Assembly (NCBI GenBank): GCA_900545015.1
Contig: UQXJ01000006.1
Location: 1 to 64,000 of the forward strand
DNA length: 64,000 nt
Direction of reading: 5' to 3'
Origin: an uncultured Mollicutes bacterium
GTDB lineage: Bacteria > Bacillota_I > Bacilli_A > RFN20 > CAG-826
Shown here: in pieces, positions 16,122 to 25,016 of the stretch
Layout of the letters: each line of letters starts with the position of its first letter
How positions within the stretch are numbered: the first letter of the stretch is position 1
The notes under the pieces: model-generated
What the model saw: only the letters and a program-made list of their open reading frames with translations
The model's database searches: none
What the model was told of the DNA's origin: nothing
Position numbers and translations under genes: made by a program

Positions 16122-16706
16122 ATGGCAACAAATATTGAAATTGAAGCAAAAGTTTTAATTACTGAAGAAGAATACGAAAGATTAGTTAAAAGCTTATCAA
16201 AAAACGTCGTAGCAGAATATGATCAAATCAACTATTACATTGAATCAAAAGATTTTGATTTACAAAAGAAAGGTATCAGTTTAAGAGTTAGACTTTTAGA
16301 TGGAAAATACACAATGACTTTAAAAGCACCTTTAAGTGAAGGATTACTTGAAAAGAACTGTGTACTTACAAAAGAAGATTTTGAAGTCTTATTAAAGAAA
16401 AACATTTTCCCTGACAATGATATTTCAGAATTCTTAAAAATGTTAGGATTTAAAGTTAGTGAATTAAGCATTATCACTTCTTTAAAGACACATCGTATTG
16501 AAACAAAATACGGTCAAGAAGCTTATGAATTTTCAGTTGATAAAAACGAATATAACGGAATCGTTGATTTTGAACTCGAAATGGCTAATGACTCGCTTTT
16601 AAAAGCTAAGACTCAACTCCAAAAGATTTGCTATCAAGTAGGAATTAACTACGAAGATAATCCAAAGTCAAAGCAAACTAGAGCATTAGAAAGTATTAAA
16701 AAATAA
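16122..16706 (+). CDS. CYTH-domain protein (YjbK-like)
   Basis: A 194-residue single CYTH domain. The hallmark E-x-E-x-K is at the N terminus (NIEIEAKVLI), with RVRL, TLKAP and IVDFELEMA following in the expected order for the tunnel fold that binds triphosphate and metal. Family members hydrolyse inorganic or nucleoside triphosphates; the substrate here is unknown. A good AAGAAGGAAG ribosome binding site precedes the ATG. It is monocistronic, between nadK and spx. Confidence 0.9.
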   Translation: MATNIEIEAKVLITEEEYERLVKSLSKNVVAEYDQINYYIESKDFDLQKKGISLRVRLLDGKYTMTLKAPLSEGLLEKNCVLTKEDFEVLLKKNIFPDNDISEFLKMLGFKVSELSIITSLKTHRIETKYGQEAYEFSVDKNEYNGIVDFELEMANDSLLKAKTQLQKICYQVGINYEDNPKSKQTRALESIKK

Positions 16707-16707
16707 C

Positions 16708-16731
16708 AAAAGCGCTGAAAAGCGCTTTTTA
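16708..16731 (+). terminator. Terminator of the CYTH gene
   Basis: The stem AAAAGCGC (16708-16715)/GCGCTTTT (16722-16729) with a TGAAAA loop ends in a T run. Confidence 0.85.
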
Positions 16732-16734
16732 TAA

Positions 16735-16770
16735 TGTATAAAATAAAAAAGAACTTACTAGTTCTTTTTT
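16735..16770 (-). terminator. Terminator of spx
   Basis: A perfect 10-bp inverted repeat (16745-16754, AAAAAAGAAC, with 16761-16770) has the spx stop codon in its loop. On the minus strand it runs into TTTTTTATTTTAT. Confidence 0.75.
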
Positions 16771-17213
16771 ATTTCTTCCAAATATTTATTAAATTCAAAT
16801 GCAGCATTTTTACATTCTGCACAATTGTCTTCATGTGGACAATTAGTTCTTGCAATTCTTCTTGCAGCAGGTACAAACGATCTAATTTCCTCTGCATTAT
16901 AACCAACTTGTATTCTTCTATCATCAACAACTATAGGTCTTTTAAGTACACTTGGGTTATTTTTAATAAAATCAATCAATTGATTTACAGACATATCTTC
17001 GATTTTAACATTTCCCTTTTTAATAATATTACTTCTCATTGAAATAATATCATCAGTTCCATTTTCAGATTTCATTAAGATTTCTTTAAGCTCATCAGGA
17101 TTTAAAACACTAGCAAAAATATTCTTTTCTTTAAAAGGAATTTGTTGTTCCTCAAACCATTTCTTTACCTTTTTGCAACTTGAACAACTTGGTGATGTAT
17201 AAATCGTAATCAT
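16758..17213 (-). CDS. spx: Spx-family redox regulator with cysteine-rich tail
   Basis: About 151 residues from the ATG at 17213 (MITIYTSPSC); a longer frame from 17252 is unlikely. Spx binds the RNA polymerase alpha C-terminal domain under disulfide stress. The redox switch CSSC is at residues 10-13 exactly as in Bacillus Spx, and the C-terminal block RPIVVDDRRIQVGYN is well kept. The usual protein has about 131 residues and a C-terminal ClpXP tag. Here the tail continues with NCPHEDNCAECKN, three cysteines and a histidine that could bind zinc. The ArsC family is an alternative, but the Spx block argues against it. Confidence 0.88.
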   Translation of the reverse strand: MITIYTSPSCSSCKKVKKWFEEQQIPFKEKNIFASVLNPDELKEILMKSENGTDDIISMRSNIIKKGNVKIEDMSVNQLIDFIKNNPSVLKRPIVVDDRRIQVGYNAEEIRSFVPAARRIARTNCPHEDNCAECKNAAFEFNKYLEEIKKN

Positions 17214-17311
17214 ATAAATATTATACAAACTTAAGGGCTTTTTTACTAACAAAAGTTATTAATTTGTTCGATAAACAGGGTTAAATCATTCATTTTACCA
17301 AACAATTCGTT

Positions 17312-17317
17312 TATAAT
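17312..17317 (+). promoter_or_regulatory. -10 box for the 17324 gene
   Basis: TATAAT followed by ATTTTT and then the ATG. The string TATAATATTTTTATGA is identical to that before the glycosyltransferase gene at 43872. No Shine-Dalgarno sequence; a leaderless transcript is implied. No good -35 box at 17 bp. Confidence 0.5.
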
Positions 17318-17323
17318 ATTTTT

Positions 17324-17599
17324 ATGAAATTTAACAAAAAAACAATGAAGGCAATCAATGCATTAAATGATGGCTATGTTTTAGAAGCTTATATTAATGG
17401 CAATAGAAATCTATTTGTAAAATTTGAAGATAAAATAGAAATATATTCACAATCATATGCACTTCAACTTTCAAAAGAAAAATTCGCAGAAATGTTTGGT
17501 GAAGAAGATTTTAAACTTATCGACTATTCAAATAAAGAAAATTCTGAGTCAAAAGAAAAAGACGAAGAATATTATTCTAAACTTCAAAAAAGACAATAA
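17324..17599 (+). CDS. Small protein, unknown function
   Basis: 91 residues, no signal or membrane segment. The first 65 residues look like a small mixed alpha/beta domain (EAYINGNRNLFVKFEDKIEIYS), and the last 25 are highly charged and probably disordered (NKENSESKEKDEEYYSKLQKRQ). I recognise no family. It has its own promoter and ends 1 nt before the convergent HAD gene, with no visible terminator. Confidence 0.65.
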   Translation: MKFNKKTMKAINALNDGYVLEAYINGNRNLFVKFEDKIEIYSQSYALQLSKEKFAEMFGEEDFKLIDYSNKENSESKEKDEEYYSKLQKRQ

Positions 17600-18241
17600 T
17601 TAGTTTTCTTTTATAATCTTCAAAATTTCTTTAAAATCATTAATATAATAATCTGGTTTGGCCGCCATCATTTCATTATAATTTCCATATCCATAAGATA
17701 AAATAATGGACTTCATTTTTAAATTGTTTGCTGTAAAAATATCTACAATACTATCACCAACATACATGCCATTTTTAGGATTAAGATTAAATTTATCTAA
17801 AATCTTTTTAAGCAGTGTAACATCAGGCTTAGGTGGATAATTTTTATCTTGTCCTTGAAGATATAAAAATTCAATATCACCAAGTTTGTTAGACATTAAT
17901 TTTTGTAAAATTTCATTAGGCTTATTTGAATAAACAATGATTTTAATTCCGCTTGAATTTAACTCTTTTAAAGTCTCTTTTACGCCATCAAATGGTTCAG
18001 AAATATATTGGCATTTTTCATAGTTTTTTAAAAATAATGCGAAATCTGCAGGGTTTTTGTCTCCTTTAGTTCCTAAGTCAAAGAGTCTTTTTGCGCCTCT
18101 ACCAATAAAAGTTTTTACAGTTTCTTTATTATAAGAAAGCCCAAAATGTAGCTCATTAAGAGTTACATTTAAAGCTTCTGTTATACCGGTTAAAGTATCA
18201 ATCAAAGTGCCATCTAAATCAAATACAAGATAATCAATCAT
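17600..18241 (-). CDS. HAD-superfamily phosphatase (phosphoglycolate-phosphatase-like)
   Basis: 213 residues. The HAD motifs are VFDLDGTLIDT (residues 6-16), the S/T motif VYSNKP, a lysine in KPDVTLLKK and the acidic motif YVGDSIVDIFTA. The helical cap between motifs 1 and 2 resembles Gph/PpaX-type phosphatases. The substrate cannot be read from the sequence. The ATG comes 2 nt after the stop of the 994-residue lipoprotein, so it may be the last gene of that transcript. Confidence 0.88.
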   Translation of the reverse strand: MIDYLVFDLDGTLIDTLTGITEALNVTLNELHFGLSYNKETVKTFIGRGAKRLFDLGTKGDKNPADFALFLKNYEKCQYISEPFDGVKETLKELNSSGIKIIVYSNKPNEILQKLMSNKLGDIEFLYLQGQDKNYPPKPDVTLLKKILDKFNLNPKNGMYVGDSIVDIFTANNLKMKSIILSYGYGNYNEMMAAKPDYYINDFKEILKIIKEN

Positions 18242-18243
18242 AA

Positions 18244-21228
18244 TTAAAATAAGTTAAAGACTAAATATGTAGCGCTACTTGTTTCATCACTTGTTACACT
18301 ATTTATCTTAATAATTATAGCACTTGTATCACCATTGACTTCTGATTTATATTCAACAGAATCAAATGTTTTAATAACGCTACTTGCTTTAAGATCAGCT
18401 TCGTTTACTTTAAAATTAATTCCTAATTTATCGACCGAATAAGTGAAGTTAATATCATTTTCAAATTTAGTTTCTTCAAGTGTATCTGAATTAGTTTTGA
18501 AAATTGAAATCTTACCATTTTTGCCATCATCTCCAAATGATAAACAGAATTTTAAGTAAGAATCAGTTCCTTTAGTTACATCAAAATCAAATTTAGGGGC
18601 ACCATATGTGAAAGTCTTACCTTTTAAATAAGAATCAAGGTTATTTTCATCAATATACAAATTAAATTTAGTAGGAACATATGTGTAATTTGTTTGTGCT
18701 GCTTGAGTTTCAGCGTCAGTTCCATCTGAATAACTAAAATAGAATGTAAGTGTTGTGAAATCTTCATTAAATTTAATTTGACCATTCATTAATGAAGTAA
18801 ATCTAAATGATGAATCTTTAAATTCTTTACCAGCAGTTTTAATTACACCAGCTTCAAGTGAATAAGGTATTTTTTGAACTACCACATTTAAATCTTCGTT
18901 TTGAGATGTACTTGCTTCATCCTTTGTAGATTTAGTTGAATACCAACTTAAATTTAAATTAGTATCATCAAATGTTGCAATTACATAGTTTGCATTGGTA
19001 ATTGAACCAAAGATGAATTTTTTATTTGTAATTTCTTTTTTAATATTTTCAGCACTAATCTTTTCTTTGACTAAGATTGAATATTCAACAGATTTAGATT
19101 CATCGCTCCATTCAGGTTTATCATCAGTTCCTGTATTAATTAAAACTTTAAATTTATAATCTCCAGCTTTAATTCCTTTAATAGAATAGCCATACAATCC
19201 ATCAATATTTCCATCTAAGTTTTTATAAATTTCAATGCCATCTTTTGGCGCATCATTAGTAACTACAACTTTATAAGGTTTACTTGTTTTTAAGTCTGTT
19301 TCGCTAATGTCAGCAGGTTTTGTATTTACATAGAATGGTTTTGATAATCCATCAACAAATATTGACTCTTTAACACCATTTGTAAAGTTTTCATTATTAC
19401 TTAGATAAACTTCACTAATTTCTGGTTTATAAAATTCAACAACAATAGACACTCTCATATATTTATTTGAACGTGGTGAGAAAGTAATAATTGTTGTCCC
19501 AGTTGCAACTTCAAGACCATATTGAGTAGTTTTTGTTGCTGGGTTGATTGCGAAAACACCATCTTTAACGGTTTTTACTTCGCTTACTACTTTTGTATTT
19601 GTTGAAGTTCCAGTAATAACATCAATATTTGCATTTGCTGATGCGTTATAATTATCTTTAATTTTAATTACAAGTGTCTTATCAAATCTAAGTTTATAAT
19701 GTGAAATTGTTCCATATCCTTCAACTGTTTCTGTTTTTGGATATCCTGCTTCTAATCCATATTTATTTTCATCTGAATAAAGCGGTGCTTCAGGTTCATC
19801 TGATCCGTGTAAGAAAACAGGATTTAAATTTGTAAATAATAAGCTATCAAAATCAAAATATTTCTTATCTGTTGCACTTAATTCTTTCTTTTCTGTTACA
19901 TAATTAATCGAATTAATAGTTTCTATATAAGATGTTGTTTCACTTCCACTTGAAATAGATGATTTAAATGTATACTTTTTAACAGCATTATTTTCAAAAC
20001 TTAATTCTAAATCAACTTTATAAGTTGTATCTTCATTTACATAACTAGAAGTCAATTTATAATTATCGCCAGTTTTTGTCATGCTTGAATTTGCATAAAC
20101 ATAAGTATTAGCAAAGTTAAGATATTTGCCGTTTAAATTAACACGATTAAAGAACTTATCTTTAACAATGTTTCCTAATCCATAAGTAATAATATTATCA
20201 GTAACATCAAACACATAATTTGCATCATCAGTTTTTTCAACTACTTCATTTTTATAAATATTAGAAACAACTGGTTTTTTATTGGAAATTTTATAATCAA
20301 ATACATAATGAGAAGCATTTCCACCAGTTTCTTTAATTCCACTATAAAATTTATTTGAAGTGATAGTTGTTCCATCGTTTACGCTTTCTTCAACGATATT
20401 TTGATTTTTATAAGAATAATAATTTTTAGTTGTTTTTGTTTTGCCAATTGTTGTTAAAATTTCTAAAGAATCTAAATGATCTTTTTCGTAAGTTAATGAA
20501 CCACTTAATTTATTAAGAATTTCAGTTTTCATTTCAGCATTTGTATCAACAACTTTAAATTTAATATCATCAAAAACGCTCTTATCGTTTGAGCCATTTT
20601 TCTTAGTTGCAAGAACTCTTAAAGTAGCAACACCAGTTGCTGAAGATGGAATACTAGCAATAAATTCACCTGTTGTTTCATCAATTTCAAGTGAACTAAT
20701 ACTTGAATCTTCAGTTCCAGTTTCGACAAAGCAATATCTTAAATCATAATCATTTGGATTGACATTCTCTTCTAAAAATTCATAAGAAAATTTAACTTTT
20801 GCACCAAGTTTAATTAAATATAGTGAATTTTTATCATCAAAACTAATCGCATCAGAAGTTGGTACCACTAATTTTATTTTTGTAGCATCAACGCCTTTAA
20901 CAGTTATTGTTACATCTTTTTTAATTTCAGGATTTTTCTTTGAAGAAACAGTAATTGTAACAGTTCCAGCTTTTTTGCCAGTAATTTTTCCATCGCTTGA
21001 AACGCTTAAAATTTCTTCATCGCTGCTTTTAAAGAGTGCTTCATTTAAAGAATCACCAACAACTTCATAAGAGATGCTTTTAGTTTCTCCAATAACGATA
21101 TAACTAGGAACGTTAACTTTAATATCAGTAATGTTTTGTGTTACGTTTCCTCCTTCATTATTAGTGCAAGAAACTGCACTAAACCCAATTACGCCAACTA
21201 AACTTAAAACTAATAAACTTTTCTTCAT
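18244..21228 (-). CDS. Large lipoprotein with Big2 immunoglobulin-like domain
   Basis: 994 residues. The signal MKKSLLVLSLVGVIGFSAVSC ends in a lipobox cysteine (21). Residues of about 32-115 form a Big2 domain (SSDGKITGKKAGTVTITVSS is its typical core). The rest is beta-rich, full of S/T/N/K, with several recurring F-x-Y-G-x-x-T-like segments near the C terminus (about 750-980). It should sit on the outer face of the membrane as an adhesin or binding protein. It is the fifth of five consecutive lipoprotein genes. No enzymatic motif is visible. Confidence 0.85.
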   Translation of the reverse strand: MKKSLLVLSLVGVIGFSAVSCTNNEGGNVTQNITDIKVNVPSYIVIGETKSISYEVVGDSLNEALFKSSDEEILSVSSDGKITGKKAGTVTITVSSKKNPEIKKDVTITVKGVDATKIKLVVPTSDAISFDDKNSLYLIKLGAKVKFSYEFLEENVNPNDYDLRYCFVETGTEDSSISSLEIDETTGEFIASIPSSATGVATLRVLATKKNGSNDKSVFDDIKFKVVDTNAEMKTEILNKLSGSLTYEKDHLDSLEILTTIGKTKTTKNYYSYKNQNIVEESVNDGTTITSNKFYSGIKETGGNASHYVFDYKISNKKPVVSNIYKNEVVEKTDDANYVFDVTDNIITYGLGNIVKDKFFNRVNLNGKYLNFANTYVYANSSMTKTGDNYKLTSSYVNEDTTYKVDLELSFENNAVKKYTFKSSISSGSETTSYIETINSINYVTEKKELSATDKKYFDFDSLLFTNLNPVFLHGSDEPEAPLYSDENKYGLEAGYPKTETVEGYGTISHYKLRFDKTLVIKIKDNYNASANANIDVITGTSTNTKVVSEVKTVKDGVFAINPATKTTQYGLEVATGTTIITFSPRSNKYMRVSIVVEFYKPEISEVYLSNNENFTNGVKESIFVDGLSKPFYVNTKPADISETDLKTSKPYKVVVTNDAPKDGIEIYKNLDGNIDGLYGYSIKGIKAGDYKFKVLINTGTDDKPEWSDESKSVEYSILVKEKISAENIKKEITNKKFIFGSITNANYVIATFDDTNLNLSWYSTKSTKDEASTSQNEDLNVVVQKIPYSLEAGVIKTAGKEFKDSSFRFTSLMNGQIKFNEDFTTLTFYFSYSDGTDAETQAAQTNYTYVPTKFNLYIDENNLDSYLKGKTFTYGAPKFDFDVTKGTDSYLKFCLSFGDDGKNGKISIFKTNSDTLEETKFENDINFTYSVDKLGINFKVNEADLKASSVIKTFDSVEYKSEVNGDTSAIIIKINSVTSDETSSATYLVFNLF

Positions 21229-21238
21229 TATAAAGTCC

Positions 21239-23296
21239 TCACTTTATATTATTTTCAATATATTTATCAATTGAATCAAATTTTGTATTTCCAATATTAT
21301 AGAAAGTAAGTGTTGTGCTTCCTTCAAGTCCATCCGCTTGTCTAGCATAGAATATACTTAAAGAAACTCTTGTATCAAAAGGATCTTCACCAATTGTTGT
21401 GTTAAATCCAGCACTTATTCTTACAAGATTGCTAATATTTAAACCACCACTAACGTATTCAAGCATTTTCTTACCAAAACCAGCAGAAATATTTTGCCAA
21501 TAATTATAATTTCTACTTTCATCAATTTTATATTTATCAAAATTATAAATTTCATCAAAAGTAGAAATATATCCACCCGCATCATCATTTTGAGTTGAAT
21601 CACTTAAATATTGACCATGTCCAGGAAGTGTCATTCCATGTAATGCATAGTTTTCAGATTCATCAACCACAACTTGATTTTTACTATCAACAGTGAATTC
21701 ATAAATAGTATTTTCATCGATTTTGATATATCCATAGTTATTTGTAGGTTGACTTGCAACGTAACTAAAGACATATTTTGGAGTAAATAATCTATGAATA
21801 ACACCAACATCACTGCTAATAACATCCATTGTATAGTTGTTATTTTTAAATAAATTTAAAGCTGATTTTAGCTCATCAATTGATTGATTATCTTTAACAG
21901 GATCTTTTCCTTTATTCATAAATCTCTTTAAACCAGTGATTTTTGTGTTATTTACATCTCTAAATGTAGCTTTTAATACACCTAAATCAACTTTATTTGT
22001 TTCATCAGATAAATTAAATGTTGCAGTGAATTTGTGTGAAGCATAATCATCAATATCAATAATAAGATCTTTACATTGTGTATGATCTGAAATTTGAAGA
22101 TTGAAAATTGCAGCAAGATAATAAATGCAACTTGCATCAGTAATGTGATATCTATCAGTAACTTCAGGATCTTTATATCCCATAAATGCACCTAATGATA
22201 AAGCATCGAAAGAATAAAGTACTTGTTGATATAAAGATTCATAAGCAATTGCATCAGAATCTTTTTGAATTGCTAAAATGTTAATTTTTGTCTTATCTAA
22301 AGCATCATAAGTAAAACTAGAAACATATCCTAAATATTCCATAGCTCCACCTTTGCCTCTTGAATCTCCTTCAGGATAAGAGAAGCAATATGCGTTTTCT
22401 TCAAATTCATATGTTCCAATATAATCTTTTAATCCACTTTCACTAGTTGTGCCACTTCCATCGATATCAACTGTGTAATTATGTGTATTAAAATATGGAA
22501 ATAATAATTTAGAGAATCTCATATCAAGTGGTTCGTACGCTGATTTTCCACTATCTAAATATGTTTTGATTTCTTTATTTTCAGTTGTTCCAATATCGTA
22601 AACTTTTGATTCGAAAATTAAGGCTTTATTTTTTGTAATGTCAAAAGTTTCGCCTTCTTTTAAATCATAAGCAATAGCTACAAACTCAAAATTTAAGCTG
22701 TTTCCAATAGCTTCAATTGTTGTTTGAATTGGTGTAATTGATAATGAACTTTGATTACGAACAATCATTTCAATGATTTTATCGTTATTCTTATTTTTGC
22801 CAAATTCGTATGAATATTTGCCATTTCTTAAATCAGTTAAAGCAACATCTTTATAATCAAAATCTCCAAAACCAACTCTAAAATCAAAATAGGATTCATA
22901 TCTTAATCCAGTGTTTGAATTGATATAAGGTGCACTTGCTGTAATATTTCCACTTTTATCTTTTTTATATTTAAAGATAACACCATCTTTTTGAGCGTAA
23001 TAGAAATTATCAAAATCACCAGTTGATTCAACGCTGTAGTCGGTGTACTTAACAGTTTGAGTTATTTTTTCAGTTGTATTTTCTGGTTTAATCGGATCTG
23101 AATGATAATAGCCGACTTCAACAGTGTAGTTATTATTTTTCATTTCTTTAAATATTTTTTGAACTTTATTTAAAGAAGCATCATCTTCAATTTCTGTACT
23201 TCCTGCATCATTATTACAAGAAACAGCACCTAAAGTTGTGCCTAAAATCAATGATAAAGCCCACAAAATACGTGTTTTTTTCATTTTTTTATACAT
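21239..23296 (-). CDS. Lipoprotein, unknown function
   Basis: 685 residues. The start at 23296 has a GGAGGT ribosome binding site lying in the end of the preceding gene (8-nt overlap); an internal ATG at 23284 is an alternative. The signal ends at a lipobox-like AVSC. The mature part has two similar segments built around NNNYTVEVGYY and NNNYTMDVISS (about residues 53 and 480), suggesting a duplicated domain. The same kind of opening (YSYSQKVNVG, NNYKLEGIHL) occurs in the neighbouring 571-residue lipoprotein, so the two are probably paralogues. No known family recognised. Confidence 0.82.
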   Translation of the reverse strand: MYKKMKKTRILWALSLILGTTLGAVSCNNDAGSTEIEDDASLNKVQKIFKEMKNNNYTVEVGYYHSDPIKPENTTEKITQTVKYTDYSVESTGDFDNFYYAQKDGVIFKYKKDKSGNITASAPYINSNTGLRYESYFDFRVGFGDFDYKDVALTDLRNGKYSYEFGKNKNNDKIIEMIVRNQSSLSITPIQTTIEAIGNSLNFEFVAIAYDLKEGETFDITKNKALIFESKVYDIGTTENKEIKTYLDSGKSAYEPLDMRFSKLLFPYFNTHNYTVDIDGSGTTSESGLKDYIGTYEFEENAYCFSYPEGDSRGKGGAMEYLGYVSSFTYDALDKTKINILAIQKDSDAIAYESLYQQVLYSFDALSLGAFMGYKDPEVTDRYHITDASCIYYLAAIFNLQISDHTQCKDLIIDIDDYASHKFTATFNLSDETNKVDLGVLKATFRDVNNTKITGLKRFMNKGKDPVKDNQSIDELKSALNLFKNNNYTMDVISSDVGVIHRLFTPKYVFSYVASQPTNNYGYIKIDENTIYEFTVDSKNQVVVDESENYALHGMTLPGHGQYLSDSTQNDDAGGYISTFDEIYNFDKYKIDESRNYNYWQNISAGFGKKMLEYVSGGLNISNLVRISAGFNTTIGEDPFDTRVSLSIFYARQADGLEGSTTLTFYNIGNTKFDSIDKYIENNIK

Positions 23297-25004
23297 TTGC
23301 TTTACCTCCTACTACTGAAGAATAATATGCATCAATGTCACTTACGTTAGCATTTCCAAAATCTTTGAAAGTATAATAGATTTCTTGTTCTTGGTATTTT
23401 CCACTACCAGATGATCCGACAAAAATTAATCCAAGATCAGCACTTTCAACTTCACCTTTTGCGTTTCTATGAACCCTTAAAGTTGATTTTGTAATGTATT
23501 CCATCCATGTTGTTGTAGCTTGGAAACCCCATCCAAAAAGGCCATTTGCTAAAGCACTTAAAACATAGTTATTTGTTGTATAATACTCATTATCTGTTCC
23601 AAGCTTCTTTTCATAATAATAACTACCAAGTTCACAAACAGTTTGAGCTGATAAATAGAAAGTTGCTGTACCCGATGTGAAGTAGAATTGCCCAACATTT
23701 GAATACCAATTTGAATATTTTTCAAAACCATATTCATTTGTTGCACCATCAACAATTTTCCATTCATAAACAACTTTAGAACCGTTTTCTTCAATGATAT
23801 ATAAAACGTTTGATTCACCAGTTGTAGGAAGTTTATCAACGTTAACATATTTCATATTTCCACTTTCAACAGGTCCGATAAAACCATCAAAATAATAGCC
23901 TTTATCGTTTTTCATAAAGCTATAGCAAGTTTCGTATTCCTTAGTTTGTTTTAAAGAATTTGTTGTTCCGTCTTCATTATAAGTTGAATAATTTACTTCA
24001 ACATTTGGAGGTAAAAGCATTAATCCAAATGATCTTGAAGTGTAATTTGAATCAGTATAATTTAAGAAGAAATAGTCATTTGTACAGTTAATATCATAGC
24101 TATATCCACTAACTTCTACCCCATCTTTTACTAAATGAATTCCTTCAAGTTTATAGTTATTCTTTTTAGCAATTGATAAGAAATCAGTAACATCGTTATA
24201 TGATTTAGTTCCATTAATTGTGCCATTTGTAATTCCTTCAGCTGCTTTATCAATAATAGTTTCAGTTAAAGGTGTGAAACGAGAAGCAATTGTTCCGTAA
24301 CTTCCAGCAAGGTTAGTTATTACATCAAAAATGTGCTTTTCAGAATCAATAATTTGAACTTCATAACTAGTAACTTTACCAGAAATACTACTTCCAAAAG
24401 TAGTCATAAATTGAAAAACACTTTGAATATTGTCATCAAGAATAACATATTTATTTGCACCTTTTTTCTTAGCAAATGTTGTTAAATTTTCTTCATTAAC
24501 ACCATCTAAATATGTTTTTAAAAGTGACATGCTTGCGATATTAAGTGGATTATATAAATCAGTAGCAATTTCTAAACTACTATATCCAACATATTCAAAT
24601 AAACCTGCACTTGTGTTTCCTTTTTCATCAAGCCAAAATTTAAACATTTCTTTATTTTTATTTTGACCATATCCAAAAGAAGCACTTTCGTTTGTTAAAT
24701 TATCCTCATACCAAGCATTTGGTGTGAAATAATCAACAAATTCGCTGTTTGTTTGTCCAACATTGACTTTTTGTGAATACGAATATGTTTTACATGTAGC
24801 AGCAAAATTTAAGATGTCTAATAAACTTCCAACATCTTCATTATTTACAGTATCTTGATTTTCATTTTTACTCATTCCACCATTTTCGCTAACTGAAAGA
24901 TCAACTGAAGGTCTTTCAACTGGTGCTACTTGAGAATTACAACCTGTTATACTAAGAACACTTAAGGCTGCTAAAGTTAAAATTGATGTCTTTTTTAATT
25001 TCAT
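23289..25004 (-). CDS. Lipoprotein, unknown function, paralogue of neighbour
   Basis: 571 residues with a signal and lipobox ITGC (cysteine about 22), then a serine/asparagine-rich linker. The mature protein contains two repeated helix-strand openings (LLDILNFAATCKTYSYSQ and FLSIAKKNNYKLEGIHL) like those in the downstream 685-residue protein. It is preceded by a ribosome binding site (AGGAGG) and follows the M6-type protease gene by 12 nt. A surface location is clear; the function is not. Confidence 0.82.
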   Translation of the reverse strand: MKLKKTSILTLAALSVLSITGCNSQVAPVERPSVDLSVSENGGMSKNENQDTVNNEDVGSLLDILNFAATCKTYSYSQKVNVGQTNSEFVDYFTPNAWYEDNLTNESASFGYGQNKNKEMFKFWLDEKGNTSAGLFEYVGYSSLEIATDLYNPLNIASMSLLKTYLDGVNEENLTTFAKKKGANKYVILDDNIQSVFQFMTTFGSSISGKVTSYEVQIIDSEKHIFDVITNLAGSYGTIASRFTPLTETIIDKAAEGITNGTINGTKSYNDVTDFLSIAKKNNYKLEGIHLVKDGVEVSGYSYDINCTNDYFFLNYTDSNYTSRSFGLMLLPPNVEVNYSTYNEDGTTNSLKQTKEYETCYSFMKNDKGYYFDGFIGPVESGNMKYVNVDKLPTTGESNVLYIIEENGSKVVYEWKIVDGATNEYGFEKYSNWYSNVGQFYFTSGTATFYLSAQTVCELGSYYYEKKLGTDNEYYTTNNYVLSALANGLFGWGFQATTTWMEYITKSTLRVHRNAKGEVESADLGLIFVGSSGSGKYQEQEIYYTFKDFGNANVSDIDAYYSSVVGGKANV

Positions 25005-25016
25005 GTTTAAGCCTCC

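Noticed and set aside
16734..17042. Plus-strand open frame of about 100 codons opposite spx
   Set aside because: It is the antisense image of spx and starts inside a terminator.
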